Counted from the first letter of the stretch, positions 1-10,820 are shown. The stretch is DNA of 64,000 bases from Parasphingopyxis algicola (GCF_013378075.1 NZ_CP051131.1:2678501-2742500), one strand, 5' to 3'. The notes: generated by a model not told the origin, from the sequence alone. Numbers and translations: made by a program.

Positions 1-1
1 G

Positions 2-202
2 CCCCGTCTCCATCGCGACAATTGCAAGGTCGCCGACGTCCAGATCCTCTTCAACCGCCTGGCCTGCGTCCGCATCGATACCCCGCGGCTCGCCCAGACG
101 ACGATCTTCCTCCTGTGCCGCCGCGGGACCGACTGGGTGATCGCCGAAAAGGCCTCGTCCGGCGGCATGGCGGAGCAGGTGCGGCACCGGATGGCGATGT
201 GA
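2..202 (+). CDS. C-terminal end of an unidentified protein (cut by window edge)
   Basis: Reading frame 2 is open from the window edge to a TGA at 200-202 and gives 66 residues with ordinary protein composition (a hydrophobic TTIFLLC strand, then DWVIAEK, then GGMAEQV). The alternating strand pattern would suit the tail of an NTF2/SnoaL-like barrel, but that is a guess. A second frame (22-213) is open over the same bases but is extremely Arg/Pro rich and looks like a shadow. The start lies outside the window, so length and function cannot be given. Confidence 0.5.
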   Translation, partial: PRLHRDNCKVADVQILFNRLACVRIDTPRLAQTTIFLLCRRGTDWVIAEKASSGGMAEQVRHRMAM

Positions 203-226
203 GGAGCGGTTAGCCGCCGGGCAGTC

Positions 227-451
227 CTAATCTTCGAGGATCGTCAGCTCCTTTTTCGTTGCGATTACGAGCACCCAGTCTTCCGTTTCCCCGCTTTCCC
301 ATATCAGCGCCGGCTGGGTCCCGTCGCTCAACTTGATGGCATCGGTCGGGCCGGCCACTGCGACGTTATATCCTTCGCCTTTCCAGAAGCCCGCAGCAGC
401 GGCTGCGTCGTCATTTTTCCGGAATGCCAATACCCTCGTCATATCGGTCAT
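227..451 (-). CDS. small hypothetical protein, 74 aa
   Basis: I chose the ATG at 451 (MTDMTRVLAFRKND), because GGGAGA lies a few bases upstream; the frame is open 51 bases further but without a better ribosome binding site. The protein has short alternating strands (VLAFRKN, YNVAVAG, PALIWES, WVLVIAT) and a Lys/Glu-rich tail, compatible with a small alpha/beta domain. No family is recognised. It sits 10 bases after the stop of nothing downstream but directly after the lipoprotein gene at 462-1301 on the same strand, so the two may be co-transcribed. Confidence 0.6.
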   Translation of the reverse strand: MTDMTRVLAFRKNDDAAAAAGFWKGEGYNVAVAGPTDAIKLSDGTQPALIWESGETEDWVLVIATKKELTILED

Positions 452-461
452 GATATTCTCC

Positions 462-1301
462 CTAAGCTTCATCCCACCGGCTGAGTGCTTCTTCGAACGC
501 ATCGGGATTCACCCGATAATCGTCCGCATAAAAATCTCGCGCATCTATGAAGTCGGCACACTGATCCGGGGTCCGGCTGGCGCAGGCCGCGGCCCCGCCC
601 AACATGACGCCCGCCCGGCGCTCGAAACTTTGCAGACGGTCGGCCAATTGTTCTGCGTTGGTGTTTCTTATCGCTGCCACCAACGTCGGTTCGAAGGCCT
701 GATGGCGTTCCGAAAGACCTTCGCCTTGGCTAAACGCGCTTGAGCCAGTCAGCAAAGTGGCCAGCGTATTTCCGTCATTCTGACGGGCCGCCTCATCGGC
801 CGCAGCGCCAGTCGCCACGACTGCGGCCCCGCCAGTTGCCGCCAGGACCTGGGCCGCCATGCCCGTGGCGAAATACTGTGCGAGTCCGCCACTGGCTTCT
901 GGCGATGAACCGGACGAGGCTTCGAACTCGGCTCCGAAACTGGCTAGCACCGAATAGCTGTCCATTGCGCCTCCCCTGAATGCGACGAGCGAGCAGGGGT
1001 GGACGGCATAGCGAGTGCCAGAAGCCGTAACGTTGCGCGTGAGATCGCAAGGTTGCAAACGATTGTCCGGCGCGCGACTCCGGTCGACCGTATTCGCCAC
1101 CAACGGCAGAATCACGGCTTCCTGCCGATCATAGGCGAGCATGATCTCGGGCATCTGCGTGGCGTTGGTCCCCACCTTCAATCCCACGGTCGTATTCGTC
1201 CCGAAGATCATCGTATTGCTGTGGCGGGTCGCCTGGACGCATCCGGCGACGAGCGGCAGCAGCGCTAGCGCGGCAAGCTGTGTGTGTAATCGGCTATGCA
1301 T
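462..1301 (-). CDS. putative lipoprotein of unknown function, 279 aa
   Basis: The ATG at 1301 begins MHSRLHTQLAALALLPLVAGC, a signal peptide ending in a lipobox (VAGC), so the mature protein should be lipid-anchored in the envelope. The frame continues upstream of 1301 but only into low-quality Arg/Pro-rich residues, so the longer start was rejected. The central part has an Ala/Gly-rich hydrophobic stretch (AAQVLAATGGAAVVATGAAA) that could be a membrane-interacting segment, and the second half has paired cysteines (AACAS, DQCADF). I recognise no family. Its first 37 bases overlap the end of the preceding lipoprotein-like gene (1265-1609), suggesting an operon of two envelope proteins. Confidence 0.65.
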   Translation of the reverse strand: MHSRLHTQLAALALLPLVAGCVQATRHSNTMIFGTNTTVGLKVGTNATQMPEIMLAYDRQEAVILPLVANTVDRSRAPDNRLQPCDLTRNVTASGTRYAVHPCSLVAFRGGAMDSYSVLASFGAEFEASSGSSPEASGGLAQYFATGMAAQVLAATGGAAVVATGAAADEAARQNDGNTLATLLTGSSAFSQGEGLSERHQAFEPTLVAAIRNTNAEQLADRLQSFERRAGVMLGGAAACASRTPDQCADFIDARDFYADDYRVNPDAFEEALSRWDEA

Positions 1302-1609
1302 GGGTCCTGTCCTTCCAATGCCCGCAACACGGTTGCGGCGTTTTCGGCCTGGGCCGGCGAACGGATGACGATAAGCAGCTGGCACCGTGCGGGATCGGCG
1401 CTAATCCAGCTGCCTGAATGCCAGCCCAGGAACGGCCCGCCATCCCAGCCGAGACCGACCGTCTCGACATCGATCGCGTTCACCGCGCCTGCGGCTTCGG
1501 GCGTGACGACCCTGACCACGCCGATAAATGTCCGGGAGACCGCCCCGTCGCCGACTGTTATGGTCGTGCAACCGCCGAGCAGTGCTGCCAGCAGAAATAG
1601 GACACGCAG
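1265..1609 (-). CDS. probable small lipoprotein with a non-ATG start
   Basis: The frame is open to about 1680 but contains no ATG or TTG near the plausible start; a GTG at 1519 would remove the N-terminus. Just upstream of that, the frame encodes L-R-V-L-F-L-L-A-A-L-L-G-G-C, a convincing lipoprotein signal, preceded 8 bases upstream by AGAGGGGGA. Start must therefore be the CTG at 1609 or the ATT at 1612, both rare, or there is a base error. Downstream the protein alternates strands (GWDGGPFLGWHSGSWIS, LLIVIRS) and ends DYTHSLPR. Function unknown. It overlaps the next gene by 37 bases on the same strand. Confidence 0.45.
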   Translation of the reverse strand: MRVLFLLAALLGGCTTITVGDGAVSRTFIGVVRVVTPEAAGAVNAIDVETVGLGWDGGPFLGWHSGSWISADPARCQLLIVIRSPAQAENAATVLRALEGQDPCIADYTHSLPR

Positions 1610-1784
1610 AATTCCATCCCCCTCTCGGGCCGAGGATAGGAAGAGGCGGCGGTCAGGCCAGCGCTATCGCATCCGTTTCGGAGACTTTGGATGCTGAATG
1701 TGTCCGGGTTAAACGCGAATTCACGCACCGTCTGGATGTTGCTTTTTAAGTCTTCCTTTCTGATAGTCGGACGAGGGAGAGAGA

Positions 1785-2561
1785 ATGAAAGCCAGAGTGC
1801 GTAAGATTATGGTGACGTTCCGCTCATTCAATAAGAGTGAGTGGTTAGTCATCGGATTCTACATCTCCATTCTTTGGATAGGCGTAGTATTGGCGGCACT
1901 TATTGCAGATGCATATTTTGATAAAGATACGCCCCCTCGACTCGTTGCGTTCGCCGTTATTGTGAGTTTGCTGATTCTCGTTTTTTACGTCCTGCCGGCG
2001 GCGTCAGACATAAGAAAACCGAACAAGTGGCGAACTCTCATTTCTTTCAATGCGGTCCGGCGGCTTGTTTTCGCCCTAATGGGACTCCTTGCATCATTGA
2101 CTCTTGTTTATGGCCTGATCGCACCCCGCAGTGCGGTTGAGAGCGAAACCGGAATCCTAGAAGAAACCACCCGTCAAACCGAAGAAATCGCACGGGATAC
2201 GAACGAACGGATGAGGCAAATTGTCCCGGACGAAGGCCAAGAACCGAGCATTATCTCCGAAATTTCGGGCTTGTGGGGAGAGATCGATCCGCCATGCGAA
2301 CTGACTTGGCGCATCGAATTAGCCGGTGAGGCTCTCGTGGCGGAAATGATAAGGCGGCCCGAAGGTGTCGCGCCATTCCGGCTGATAGCGAATATCACAT
2401 CGACGGACCGCGATACGATGCGTGTAGTCGGCGAGGAACCGATGTCGGCGCGCGGTCGGGCGGCGACTTTCAACTACGCCACCAACGGGGTGACCGAACG
2501 ACTGTTCTGGTACGATGAAAGTCGAGATTCGGAGCGTTTGGAGCTAAGGCGGTGCGGCTGA
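1785..2561 (+). CDS. three-helix membrane protein of unknown function, 258 aa
   Basis: Start at ATG 1785 after GAGGGAGAGA. Three hydrophobic segments are visible at about residues 20-43, 52-74 and 91-113, followed by a short heptad-like Glu/Thr-rich linker (GILEETTRQTEEIARDTNERM) and a soluble C-terminal domain of about 110 residues containing one Trp-rich strand set (LTWRIELAGEALVAEM). No family recognised. Its last 10 bases overlap the start of the TPR gene at 2552, so the two are translationally coupled and probably act together. Base composition is clearly less GC-rich than the surrounding genes, which together with the isolated two-gene layout suggests acquisition. Confidence 0.7.
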   Translation: MKARVRKIMVTFRSFNKSEWLVIGFYISILWIGVVLAALIADAYFDKDTPPRLVAFAVIVSLLILVFYVLPAASDIRKPNKWRTLISFNAVRRLVFALMGLLASLTLVYGLIAPRSAVESETGILEETTRQTEEIARDTNERMRQIVPDEGQEPSIISEISGLWGEIDPPCELTWRIELAGEALVAEMIRRPEGVAPFRLIANITSTDRDTMRVVGEEPMSARGRAATFNYATNGVTERLFWYDESRDSERLELRRCG

Positions 2562-4249
2562 AAATTGCCCTTGTTCTGCTTTTTTCGGCGGGAGCGATTC
2601 TGGCATTTCCGATCGGCCCTATAAGTGCCCAGACCCGGCCGGATGCGGCAAGTGGATTGTCGCCTGCGGATGCCCGAAGATTGCGGCTCGAATACGAGTT
2701 AAGTCAACGCACTCTCGCAGCGATCGCGAGGATATTACAGATCAACTATCCGGACATCAGCGGTACAAGATTGACCGAACTTGTCGAGCAAAAAGCTGCG
2801 GAAGCGACTGCGCTTCGGCGCGAACTTATCGATCTGCGCGCAACCGTCTCGCGGTTAAGTGATCCTGGGGCGAGAGATCCCGCTGCCGGTATTCTCAATC
2901 GTGCGACGCAGGCCTTTGACGATGGTCGATTGGCCGAAGCTGAGCAGTTGATGGGTGAGTTGAGCGCATTGCGGCGATCCGAATATGCAGCGGTTCGTGC
3001 AGCATGGGTGGAGGCCATATCGTCCCAAGCGCGATTGGCGGAGCTACAGGGCGGAGCCGATGATTATGATCGCGCGGATGGGTTATGGAACACGCTAGCC
3101 GAATTTTATTCGGAAGAGTCACAACGATCGCGAATAGGGGAGTGGAGGGCCAGACTCAATCGAGCCCGTGGCCGATATCAACAAGGATATCTGCATGGCG
3201 ACCGGTCGGCCTTGGATAGATCGATTGAGATGCATAGGAATGAGGTCTTGCCTCTCATTTCTGAAGAGGGCTACTCCCGAGAATGGGCTGAAACTAACGT
3301 TTCCTTGGGACTCGTTTTGCGGGTTCAAGGGGAACGTATTGGTGGCGCAGATGGTATCGCGTTGTTTGATCAGTCGATCGAAGTTTACCGCCGCGCCTTG
3401 AGCATTTTTACGCTTGAGGAGTCTCCAGTTTGGTGGGCAAACGCGAGCCACGGCATGGGTCTAGTGTTTTGGCGACGAGGCCAATGGACCGTAAGCGGCG
3501 ATACAGATTTTGCTGAAGCAGCATCAATTTTTAGGAGTACACTGGCAGTCTACAATCAGAATGATCGACCGCGGGACTGGGCGATAACCCAAATAAATCT
3601 TGGTATTACCCTAATGGAACAACAGGAGCGGGCGAGAGAAACAGAGTCGAATAGGCTCCTTGGAGAGGCAATAAACGCCTTTCGGTCGAGCCTAACAGTT
3701 TATCGTCGAACGGCAGACCAATCTGATTGGGCGCTCGCGCAACTCAACCTGGGAAGAGCTCTTCGCCGGCAAGGTGCCCGTACGGCCGGCGCAGCCGGTA
3801 TAAGAATTCTTCAAGAAGCCAATTTGGCGCACGAGAACGCGCTTCAATATTATACAAGATCTAGTTGGCCGACGAGATGGGCAGATATGCAGGACGCTCG
3901 CGCGCTGACTTTGGGCTATCTTGGTGAGCGAACCGCTGGAAACGCAGGCATGCGATTACTCTTGGAGGCGGTGCTGGCACAACGCGATGCAATGCTCGTT
4001 TATACTCGGAGCGAAATGCCCATCCAATGGGCCCAATTGCAGAACAATCACGGATTAACGTTAAGAAAGATCGGCGCCAGAGTCGGTGGTACGGTCGGCT
4101 TGTATTTCCTGCTTGCTGCAGAACGAGCCATTCTCAACGCGCTTGAAATCTGGACACCAGAGCATAGCTCTTACCTGAATCAAAAAGGGCTGTCTAACTT
4201 GCGGCATGTGCACGAAACGATCGCTGGTTTAGATCCTCAAAACCCCTAA
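2552..4249 (+). CDS. exported tetratricopeptide-repeat protein, 565 aa
   Basis: Starts at GTG 2552 inside the preceding gene. Residues 1-27 form a signal peptide (LKIALVLLFSAGAILAFPIG...SAQ). A helical segment with many Ala/Arg/Glu follows (about 40-130), then from about residue 170 to 540 come at least seven TPR-like helix pairs of the type WA...LG..L...G.R..G..G...L..A, as in alphaproteobacterial TPR_10-type proteins. Such proteins scaffold protein contacts; partner and process are unknown. Its coupling to the membrane protein at 1785 suggests a periplasmic repeat domain working beside a membrane component. Lower GC and many A/T-ending codons separate the pair from uvrA next door. Confidence 0.75.
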   Translation: MRLKIALVLLFSAGAILAFPIGPISAQTRPDAASGLSPADARRLRLEYELSQRTLAAIARILQINYPDISGTRLTELVEQKAAEATALRRELIDLRATVSRLSDPGARDPAAGILNRATQAFDDGRLAEAEQLMGELSALRRSEYAAVRAAWVEAISSQARLAELQGGADDYDRADGLWNTLAEFYSEESQRSRIGEWRARLNRARGRYQQGYLHGDRSALDRSIEMHRNEVLPLISEEGYSREWAETNVSLGLVLRVQGERIGGADGIALFDQSIEVYRRALSIFTLEESPVWWANASHGMGLVFWRRGQWTVSGDTDFAEAASIFRSTLAVYNQNDRPRDWAITQINLGITLMEQQERARETESNRLLGEAINAFRSSLTVYRRTADQSDWALAQLNLGRALRRQGARTAGAAGIRILQEANLAHENALQYYTRSSWPTRWADMQDARALTLGYLGERTAGNAGMRLLLEAVLAQRDAMLVYTRSEMPIQWAQLQNNHGLTLRKIGARVGGTVGLYFLLAAERAILNALEIWTPEHSSYLNQKGLSNLRHVHETIAGLDPQNP

Positions 4250-4369
4250 TAGCCAAGTCGCAAGGCGCAATGCGGGACGCGCCCGATTCCCGCCTTGCCC
4301 CGCAAGAACAAATATGGAACAAGCCCGACCTATGTCCGTCACCAAGATTACAAAGCATCGGTGTTCCGA

Positions 4370-7378
<3,009 letters not shown>

Positions 7379-7387
7379 CGCGACGTG

Positions 7388-7807
7388 CTAGGGATTTTGG
7401 TACATCCAGTGTCCGTCATCCTTGAAGCGGCGTAGTTTGCCAGCCTTAGTTAGGTTGGTTAGCGCGGCCGCGATATTCTTGCTCTCATAGGTAGCCCCCT
7501 TTTCAGCGAGCTTCTCTCTGATAGCGGCGGGAGACCTTGGTTCATCAAAGAAGCTTTCTTCCTTTAGAACCTCGATCCTGGAAGCACACGAAGGTCCTCC
7601 AGTCTTTCGGTTCCGAACAGGCTTTGACGTCTTGGTTTTCGGCAACTTCTGATCGGACTGCGGCACTTGCCCCGGCGCGTCTAGGGGAAGTTCGCCGAAC
7701 CGACTGATCGCTAGGTCTTTCATGTCAGCATAAACGATCTCTACAAACTCTTGTTCGCCCTCAACGTCAATCGTTCCGCTTCTCAAGTCGATGACCAGTT
7801 TGCTCAC
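7388..7807 (-). CDS. winged-helix protein, fourth gene of a four-gene operon, 139 aa
   Basis: The start is GTG 7807, fixed by a perfect AGGAGG six bases upstream; the frame itself runs on to 7882 inside the upstream gene. The N-terminus (KLVIDLRSGTIDVEGEQEFVEIVYADMKDL) looks like a small beta-hairpin/helix domain, a Lys/Pro-rich linker follows (about 60-85), and the C-terminal 60 residues read as a winged helix (SPAAIREKLAEKGATYESKNIAAALTNL, then the wing RRFKDDGHWMYQNP). No family recognised. It is 10 bases downstream of the HEPN-like gene and shares with all three operon partners a C-terminal winged helix that ends in an aromatic wing strand. Confidence 0.75.
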   Translation of the reverse strand: MSKLVIDLRSGTIDVEGEQEFVEIVYADMKDLAISRFGELPLDAPGQVPQSDQKLPKTKTSKPVRNRKTGGPSCASRIEVLKEESFFDEPRSPAAIREKLAEKGATYESKNIAAALTNLTKAGKLRRFKDDGHWMYQNP

Positions 7808-7817
7808 GACACTCCTC

Positions 7818-8558
7818 CTATCCAATAAACCTTTCCAAGAATTTTTCACCAGTGCTCGTGATGAACCAACGCCCGTCCTCATTTTTGTGAGCTAGGCGTT
7901 CGGCTTCGATTTTTGTCAGCGCGTGCGTAATGGAACTCGAGGACCGTTTAACCAATTTTCCGAGGTCGCGACGCGAGATACCATCGGGGTGACTATCTAT
8001 GATCAATAGAGTCTCGACATGTGTCTGTAACTGCTGAGTCACAACATGCTGGCCGCCGATATGCTCAACCAGCGGGGTCGGGCGGCGAAGAATTGTGTCG
8101 ATGATTGTGTCAAGTTCATGCCCCGCGATGTTTCCGTACTGAGCAAGCAATTCTGCCAACGCCCACGACATTGCGTTCAAAGCTTGAAGTGCATCGCGTT
8201 TCTGCGGATTCACCCCTTTGACGTGCACCGCGCCTCTTTTTGATCGCATGTCATAGGCGCTCGCCGAAAGGATTTTCGGGATCAGGATCCGTGTAGCCTC
8301 AGGCATATCTGTCGTCTTGGAAAGCTTACTGGCGGCATCGCCAAAATGTTTGATTTCCGTCGGCACGGAACCGGTCATCTCGAATGTCAGAGCGCGCAAT
8401 ACGTGCTCTGAGTAAAGACCTGCTTCAACTAGGCTACTCTTATAGCCTCCCGTTTGATATTTTTGCGTAGCGTGCGTGTACGAAGCCATTATCTGCTCGA
8501 CTAATGTCTGAGGGAAGTGGCTACAAAGAGCATCCTGTATCCGACTGGCGACCGACAT
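7818..8558 (-). CDS. HEPN-like plus winged-helix protein, 246 aa, third gene of the operon
   Basis: Start ATG 8558 overlaps the stop of the upstream gene (TAATG). Residues about 20-150 are all-helical and contain R105-SKRGAV-H112 in the context YDMRSKRGAVHVKG, matching the Rx4-6H signature of HEPN ribonucleases of the abortive-infection C-terminal type (established for the superfamily; activity here is inference). Residues about 175-246 form a winged helix (GISRRDLGKLVKRSSSSITHALTKI, wing GRWFITSTGEKFLERF). The combination suggests an RNase or nucleic-acid sensor under nucleic-acid-binding control. Neighbouring genes encode three more winged-helix proteins. It could instead be a purely structural HEPN domain if the R-H pair is not catalytic. 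Confidence 0.7.
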   Translation of the reverse strand: MSVASRIQDALCSHFPQTLVEQIMASYTHATQKYQTGGYKSSLVEAGLYSEHVLRALTFEMTGSVPTEIKHFGDAASKLSKTTDMPEATRILIPKILSASAYDMRSKRGAVHVKGVNPQKRDALQALNAMSWALAELLAQYGNIAGHELDTIIDTILRRPTPLVEHIGGQHVVTQQLQTHVETLLIIDSHPDGISRRDLGKLVKRSSSSITHALTKIEAERLAHKNEDGRWFITSTGEKFLERFIG

Positions 8559-8935
8559 TAGCCCTCTCCGACCTCAGCCTTGATCTTGCTCAGATTGGCA
8601 GGGACGATGCGATAGTCGGTCTGATCCTTTCTCAACAAATTTTCTTTTTGGAGGACTTTTAGAGTAGGGCGCAGCGACCCCGGCTTTATCCCCAGAGGCA
8701 GCTCCAAATCTTTTGGTGCGGTTTTCACCCGGTATTCTGGCTCGTCTAGATACGGCCAGCCTTCATTGGCAGCCAGGTAGACCAGTATCCTTTCCCTGTT
8801 CGATAGGCGACCTGCATCCGGCGTCAAAACAATGGATTTGTCGTCGGTATCGTAGCGCACGAAATCCTGTACGATTTGTTCTATAACCTCTTCGTTGACA
8901 GAGGAAGCAGACGCAGCGAGATCTTTCAGAGCCAT
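8558..8935 (-). CDS. winged-helix protein, second gene of the operon, 125 aa
   Basis: Start ATG 8935, with GAGGAA inside the end of the preceding gene. About 35 acidic N-terminal residues precede a helix-rich domain (RLSNRERILVYLAANEGW) and a recognisable helix-turn-helix and wing (IKPGSLRPTLKVLQKENLLRKDQTDYRIVPANLSKI). No catalytic motif. It is separated by only two bases from the first gene and overlaps the third gene by three bases (TAATG), so stoichiometric co-expression is likely. The family is not one I can name. Confidence 0.7.
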   Translation of the reverse strand: MALKDLAASASSVNEEVIEQIVQDFVRYDTDDKSIVLTPDAGRLSNRERILVYLAANEGWPYLDEPEYRVKTAPKDLELPLGIKPGSLRPTLKVLQKENLLRKDQTDYRIVPANLSKIKAEVGEG

Positions 8936-8937
8936 GA

Positions 8938-9393
8938 TTATTCCTCGGGCTTAGCGAGCTTCCGCCCAGTGCGAGTCACATAGAAGCTGTTTCGGTCACC
9001 TTTGATGGGCGCCAAGTAGCCTTTTGAAATTGCGGTCGAGAAATCTCTCGGGAAATTGCCCGGCGGCGGCAAACGCGCTTCTTGATAGCGATCACGTACG
9101 TCTTGACGGGTAATTGACTCCTCGCCTTCTGTTTCCATCACCCACAAGGCAATTAACGCGATTGTTTCAGCGCTCGTTTTGGGGTCTATCTCGTTTATCA
9201 ACTCGCTTAACGCGAGGTCAAACGCTCCTCCATCTGTGCCACCGCTCTCCTGGGATTCGGCAACACGTGGCACCTCATCCGGATCGAGGGACGCTACACG
9301 CAACATTTCGATGGCTTGCCGCAAAGTCACTTTTCCCGTAAATTTGAGCCCAATTCCGTCGATCGAAACGTCTATTTCTTTATCTTCGGCCAA
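8938..9393 (-). CDS. winged-helix protein, first gene of the operon, 151 aa
   Basis: Start ATG 9393, the first gene behind the 9411-9432 palindrome. Residues 1-40 form a strand-turn-strand-helix unit (IDVSIDGIGLKFTGKVTLRQAIEMLRVA) that resembles in pattern the N-terminus of the fourth operon protein. A helical middle follows and the C-terminus reads as a winged helix (SITRQDVRDRYQEARL, FPRDFSTAISKGYLAPI, wing NSFYVTRTGRKLAK). No enzyme motif is visible. Being first, it could also be the autoregulator of the operon acting at the palindrome. Base composition is lower in GC than uvrA. Confidence 0.7.
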   Translation of the reverse strand: MAEDKEIDVSIDGIGLKFTGKVTLRQAIEMLRVASLDPDEVPRVAESQESGGTDGGAFDLALSELINEIDPKTSAETIALIALWVMETEGEESITRQDVRDRYQEARLPPPGNFPRDFSTAISKGYLAPIKGDRNSFYVTRTGRKLAKPEE

Positions 9394-9410
9394 CGTGGTT
9401 CTCCGTATTG

Positions 9411-9432
9411 GAATCTACATATATGTAGAATC
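9411..9432 (-). promoter_or_regulatory. palindromic operator/promoter of the four-gene operon
   Basis: TCTACATATATGTAGA (9414-9429) is a perfect 16-bp palindrome, extended to 22 bp with one mismatched pair. It lies 18-39 bases upstream of the first start codon of the minus-strand operon and contains TACATAT, which could double as a -10 element. Position and symmetry suggest a dimeric repressor site, plausibly for one of the operon's own winged-helix proteins. Confidence 0.55.
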
Positions 9433-9550
9433 ATTCTTCACGTCAAGCACCGGCCAGCTGGCTAGGCCGCCGGACATCAAGGGCATAGAGCGTTTTTGTG
9501 ACACATTAGTCCTGAAATCCTCCTCTTGGCGGGCGTATGACAGTAAAAAA

Positions 9551-9768
9551 CCCAATGTTGAATCTGTTCGCTATTGAGAGAACAAGACGTGAATATCTAT
9601 TCAATTTTTGCTCCATAATAGTTTGTTTATATACACATAACTTTATTATTGTTTATTTTCTGAATGTTATATGTCTTTGTGATGCAAGCAATGCAGACTT
9701 AAACGTATCAAAGATTGAATAGATGTTCAGTCCTGACGCTATCAATGGATAGCAGATTCAACATTGGT
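9551..9768. repeat. AT-rich 218-bp foldback element
   Basis: The ends are inverted copies: CCAATGTTGAATCTG at 9552-9566 and its exact complement at 9753-9767. Inside them the similarity continues imperfectly for about 60 bp in total and ends in TGAATATCTATTCAAT (left) versus the complement of ATTGAATAGATGTTCA (right). The centre is extremely AT-rich (about 9600-9700), unlike all surrounding DNA. No convincing protein is encoded: a 61-residue frame through the centre is a by-product. It could be a MITE-like element or a long hairpin RNA. Confidence 0.7.
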
Positions 9769-9772
9769 GTGA

Positions 9773-9853
9773 TTGACGGCTTTCCGCTACTGCTACCGAG
9801 ACGCCGAGCGCATCACTCTGATCATCCCGAACCTTTATCCCCTTGCAATGTAG
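9773..9853 (+). pseudogene. possible gene remnant, 26 codons
   Basis: After the foldback element an open frame reads AFRYCYRDAERITLIIPNLYP then stops at 9851-9853. The alternating strand pattern could be the tail of a small toxin-like or RelE-like protein, but there is no start and no further similarity. It suggests that the foldback element landed in, or brought, a now-lost gene. Evidence is weak. Confidence 0.2.
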
Positions 9854-9878
9854 GACATCATCTGACCTATCCTGTCGG

Positions 9879-10784
9879 ATGACGGACAGCGAAAACCCCC
9901 AAACCCTCCCCGCCCGCGCTGCGCCCGCCGATCCCGGATGGACGCCCGCCCGGATGCGCTATTTCCTCTCGCGGCTCGCCGATACCGGCAATGTGCTCGG
10001 CGTGTGCCGGGAGATGGATATGTCGCGGCAATCGGTTTACGCGCTGCGCGCGCGGGACGCGGCCTTTGCGCGGGCGTGGCAGGGGGCCGCGTTGCGGCAT
10101 CGCGATGCGCTGGTCGATCTGTGCATGGAGCGCGCGACGGTCGGCGTGACCGAGGAGATCGTCGTCGACGGCGCGCTGGCCGAGCGCACGAAGCCCGACG
10201 GCGCGATGCTGCGCCATATGCTCGCCCGGGCGGACCGGCGCTGCGACGACGAGCGGCTCGCCGCCCGGCCCGCGCAGCAGTCCGAATTGCGATTCGAGGC
10301 GCTGCTCGACTGTATCGATCCGCCCGGAGAGGGACGCGCGGACGGGAGCGCGGACGGCGCGGCGGCGGCGGCGGCGGATCGCGACGCGCTGCTCGCCTGT
10401 ATCGGGGAGAGCGCCAACTGGAACTGGGACGTGCGCGACTATCCGGGCCTGGCCGCGCCGGGATCGGGGGGCGTAGCCGGAGCGGGGCCGGGCCGGCGCG
10501 CGGCCGATGCGGATCCGCTCCGCGGCTATGCCGGCGAGGAGGAGGCGGTCGAGGCGCTCGCCGCCTACAAGCGCCTGATGGCGACGCCGCCCGGCGAGGT
10601 CGACATATCCGATCTCGATCCCGAGGCGGCGGAGGGCTGGACCGAGGAGCAATGGCTGCGCGCCGACCATAGCGGGCTCGCCGACCGGCTGTTCGGGGCG
10701 GACGGGGAGCCGGCGGCGGACCGGGCGGAGGATGGTGCGGATGGCGGCGTCGAATGCGGCGGAAAGGGGGAAGGCGACCCCTGA
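9879..10784 (+). CDS. HTH protein resembling phage terminase small subunit-like proteins, 301 aa
   Basis: I chose ATG 9879 (MTDSENP); the frame extends 36 bases upstream without support. Residues about 25-75 form a homeodomain-like helix-turn-helix (MRYFLSRLADTGNVLGVCREMDMSRQSVYALRARDAAFARAW), the hallmark of a group of sphingomonad proteins that recall terminase small subunits or resolvase-like HTH proteins. The rest is Ala/Asp-rich and low in complexity. The gene at 33372-34028 has the same architecture (FLHALARTGCVRDACAIAHISSTSAYRHRRRDAGFAAAW). There are no other phage genes nearby, so a packaging role is unlikely; a DNA-binding role of unknown target is inferred. Confidence 0.7.
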   Translation: MTDSENPQTLPARAAPADPGWTPARMRYFLSRLADTGNVLGVCREMDMSRQSVYALRARDAAFARAWQGAALRHRDALVDLCMERATVGVTEEIVVDGALAERTKPDGAMLRHMLARADRRCDDERLAARPAQQSELRFEALLDCIDPPGEGRADGSADGAAAAAADRDALLACIGESANWNWDVRDYPGLAAPGSGGVAGAGPGRRAADADPLRGYAGEEEAVEALAAYKRLMATPPGEVDISDLDPEAAEGWTEEQWLRADHSGLADRLFGADGEPAADRAEDGADGGVECGGKGEGDP

Positions 10785-10820
10785 CGCGTGTCAACCAGTG
10801 TCAACCGGATGGGAACTTTG

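Noticed and set aside
9537-9722. 61-residue plus-strand protein rich in Phe/Ile/Cys
   Set aside because: It lies wholly within the AT-rich foldback element and has no ribosome binding site.
9879-10784. Prophage with terminase
   Set aside because: No capsid, portal, integrase or tail genes are in the neighbourhood, so the HTH protein alone does not support a prophage.
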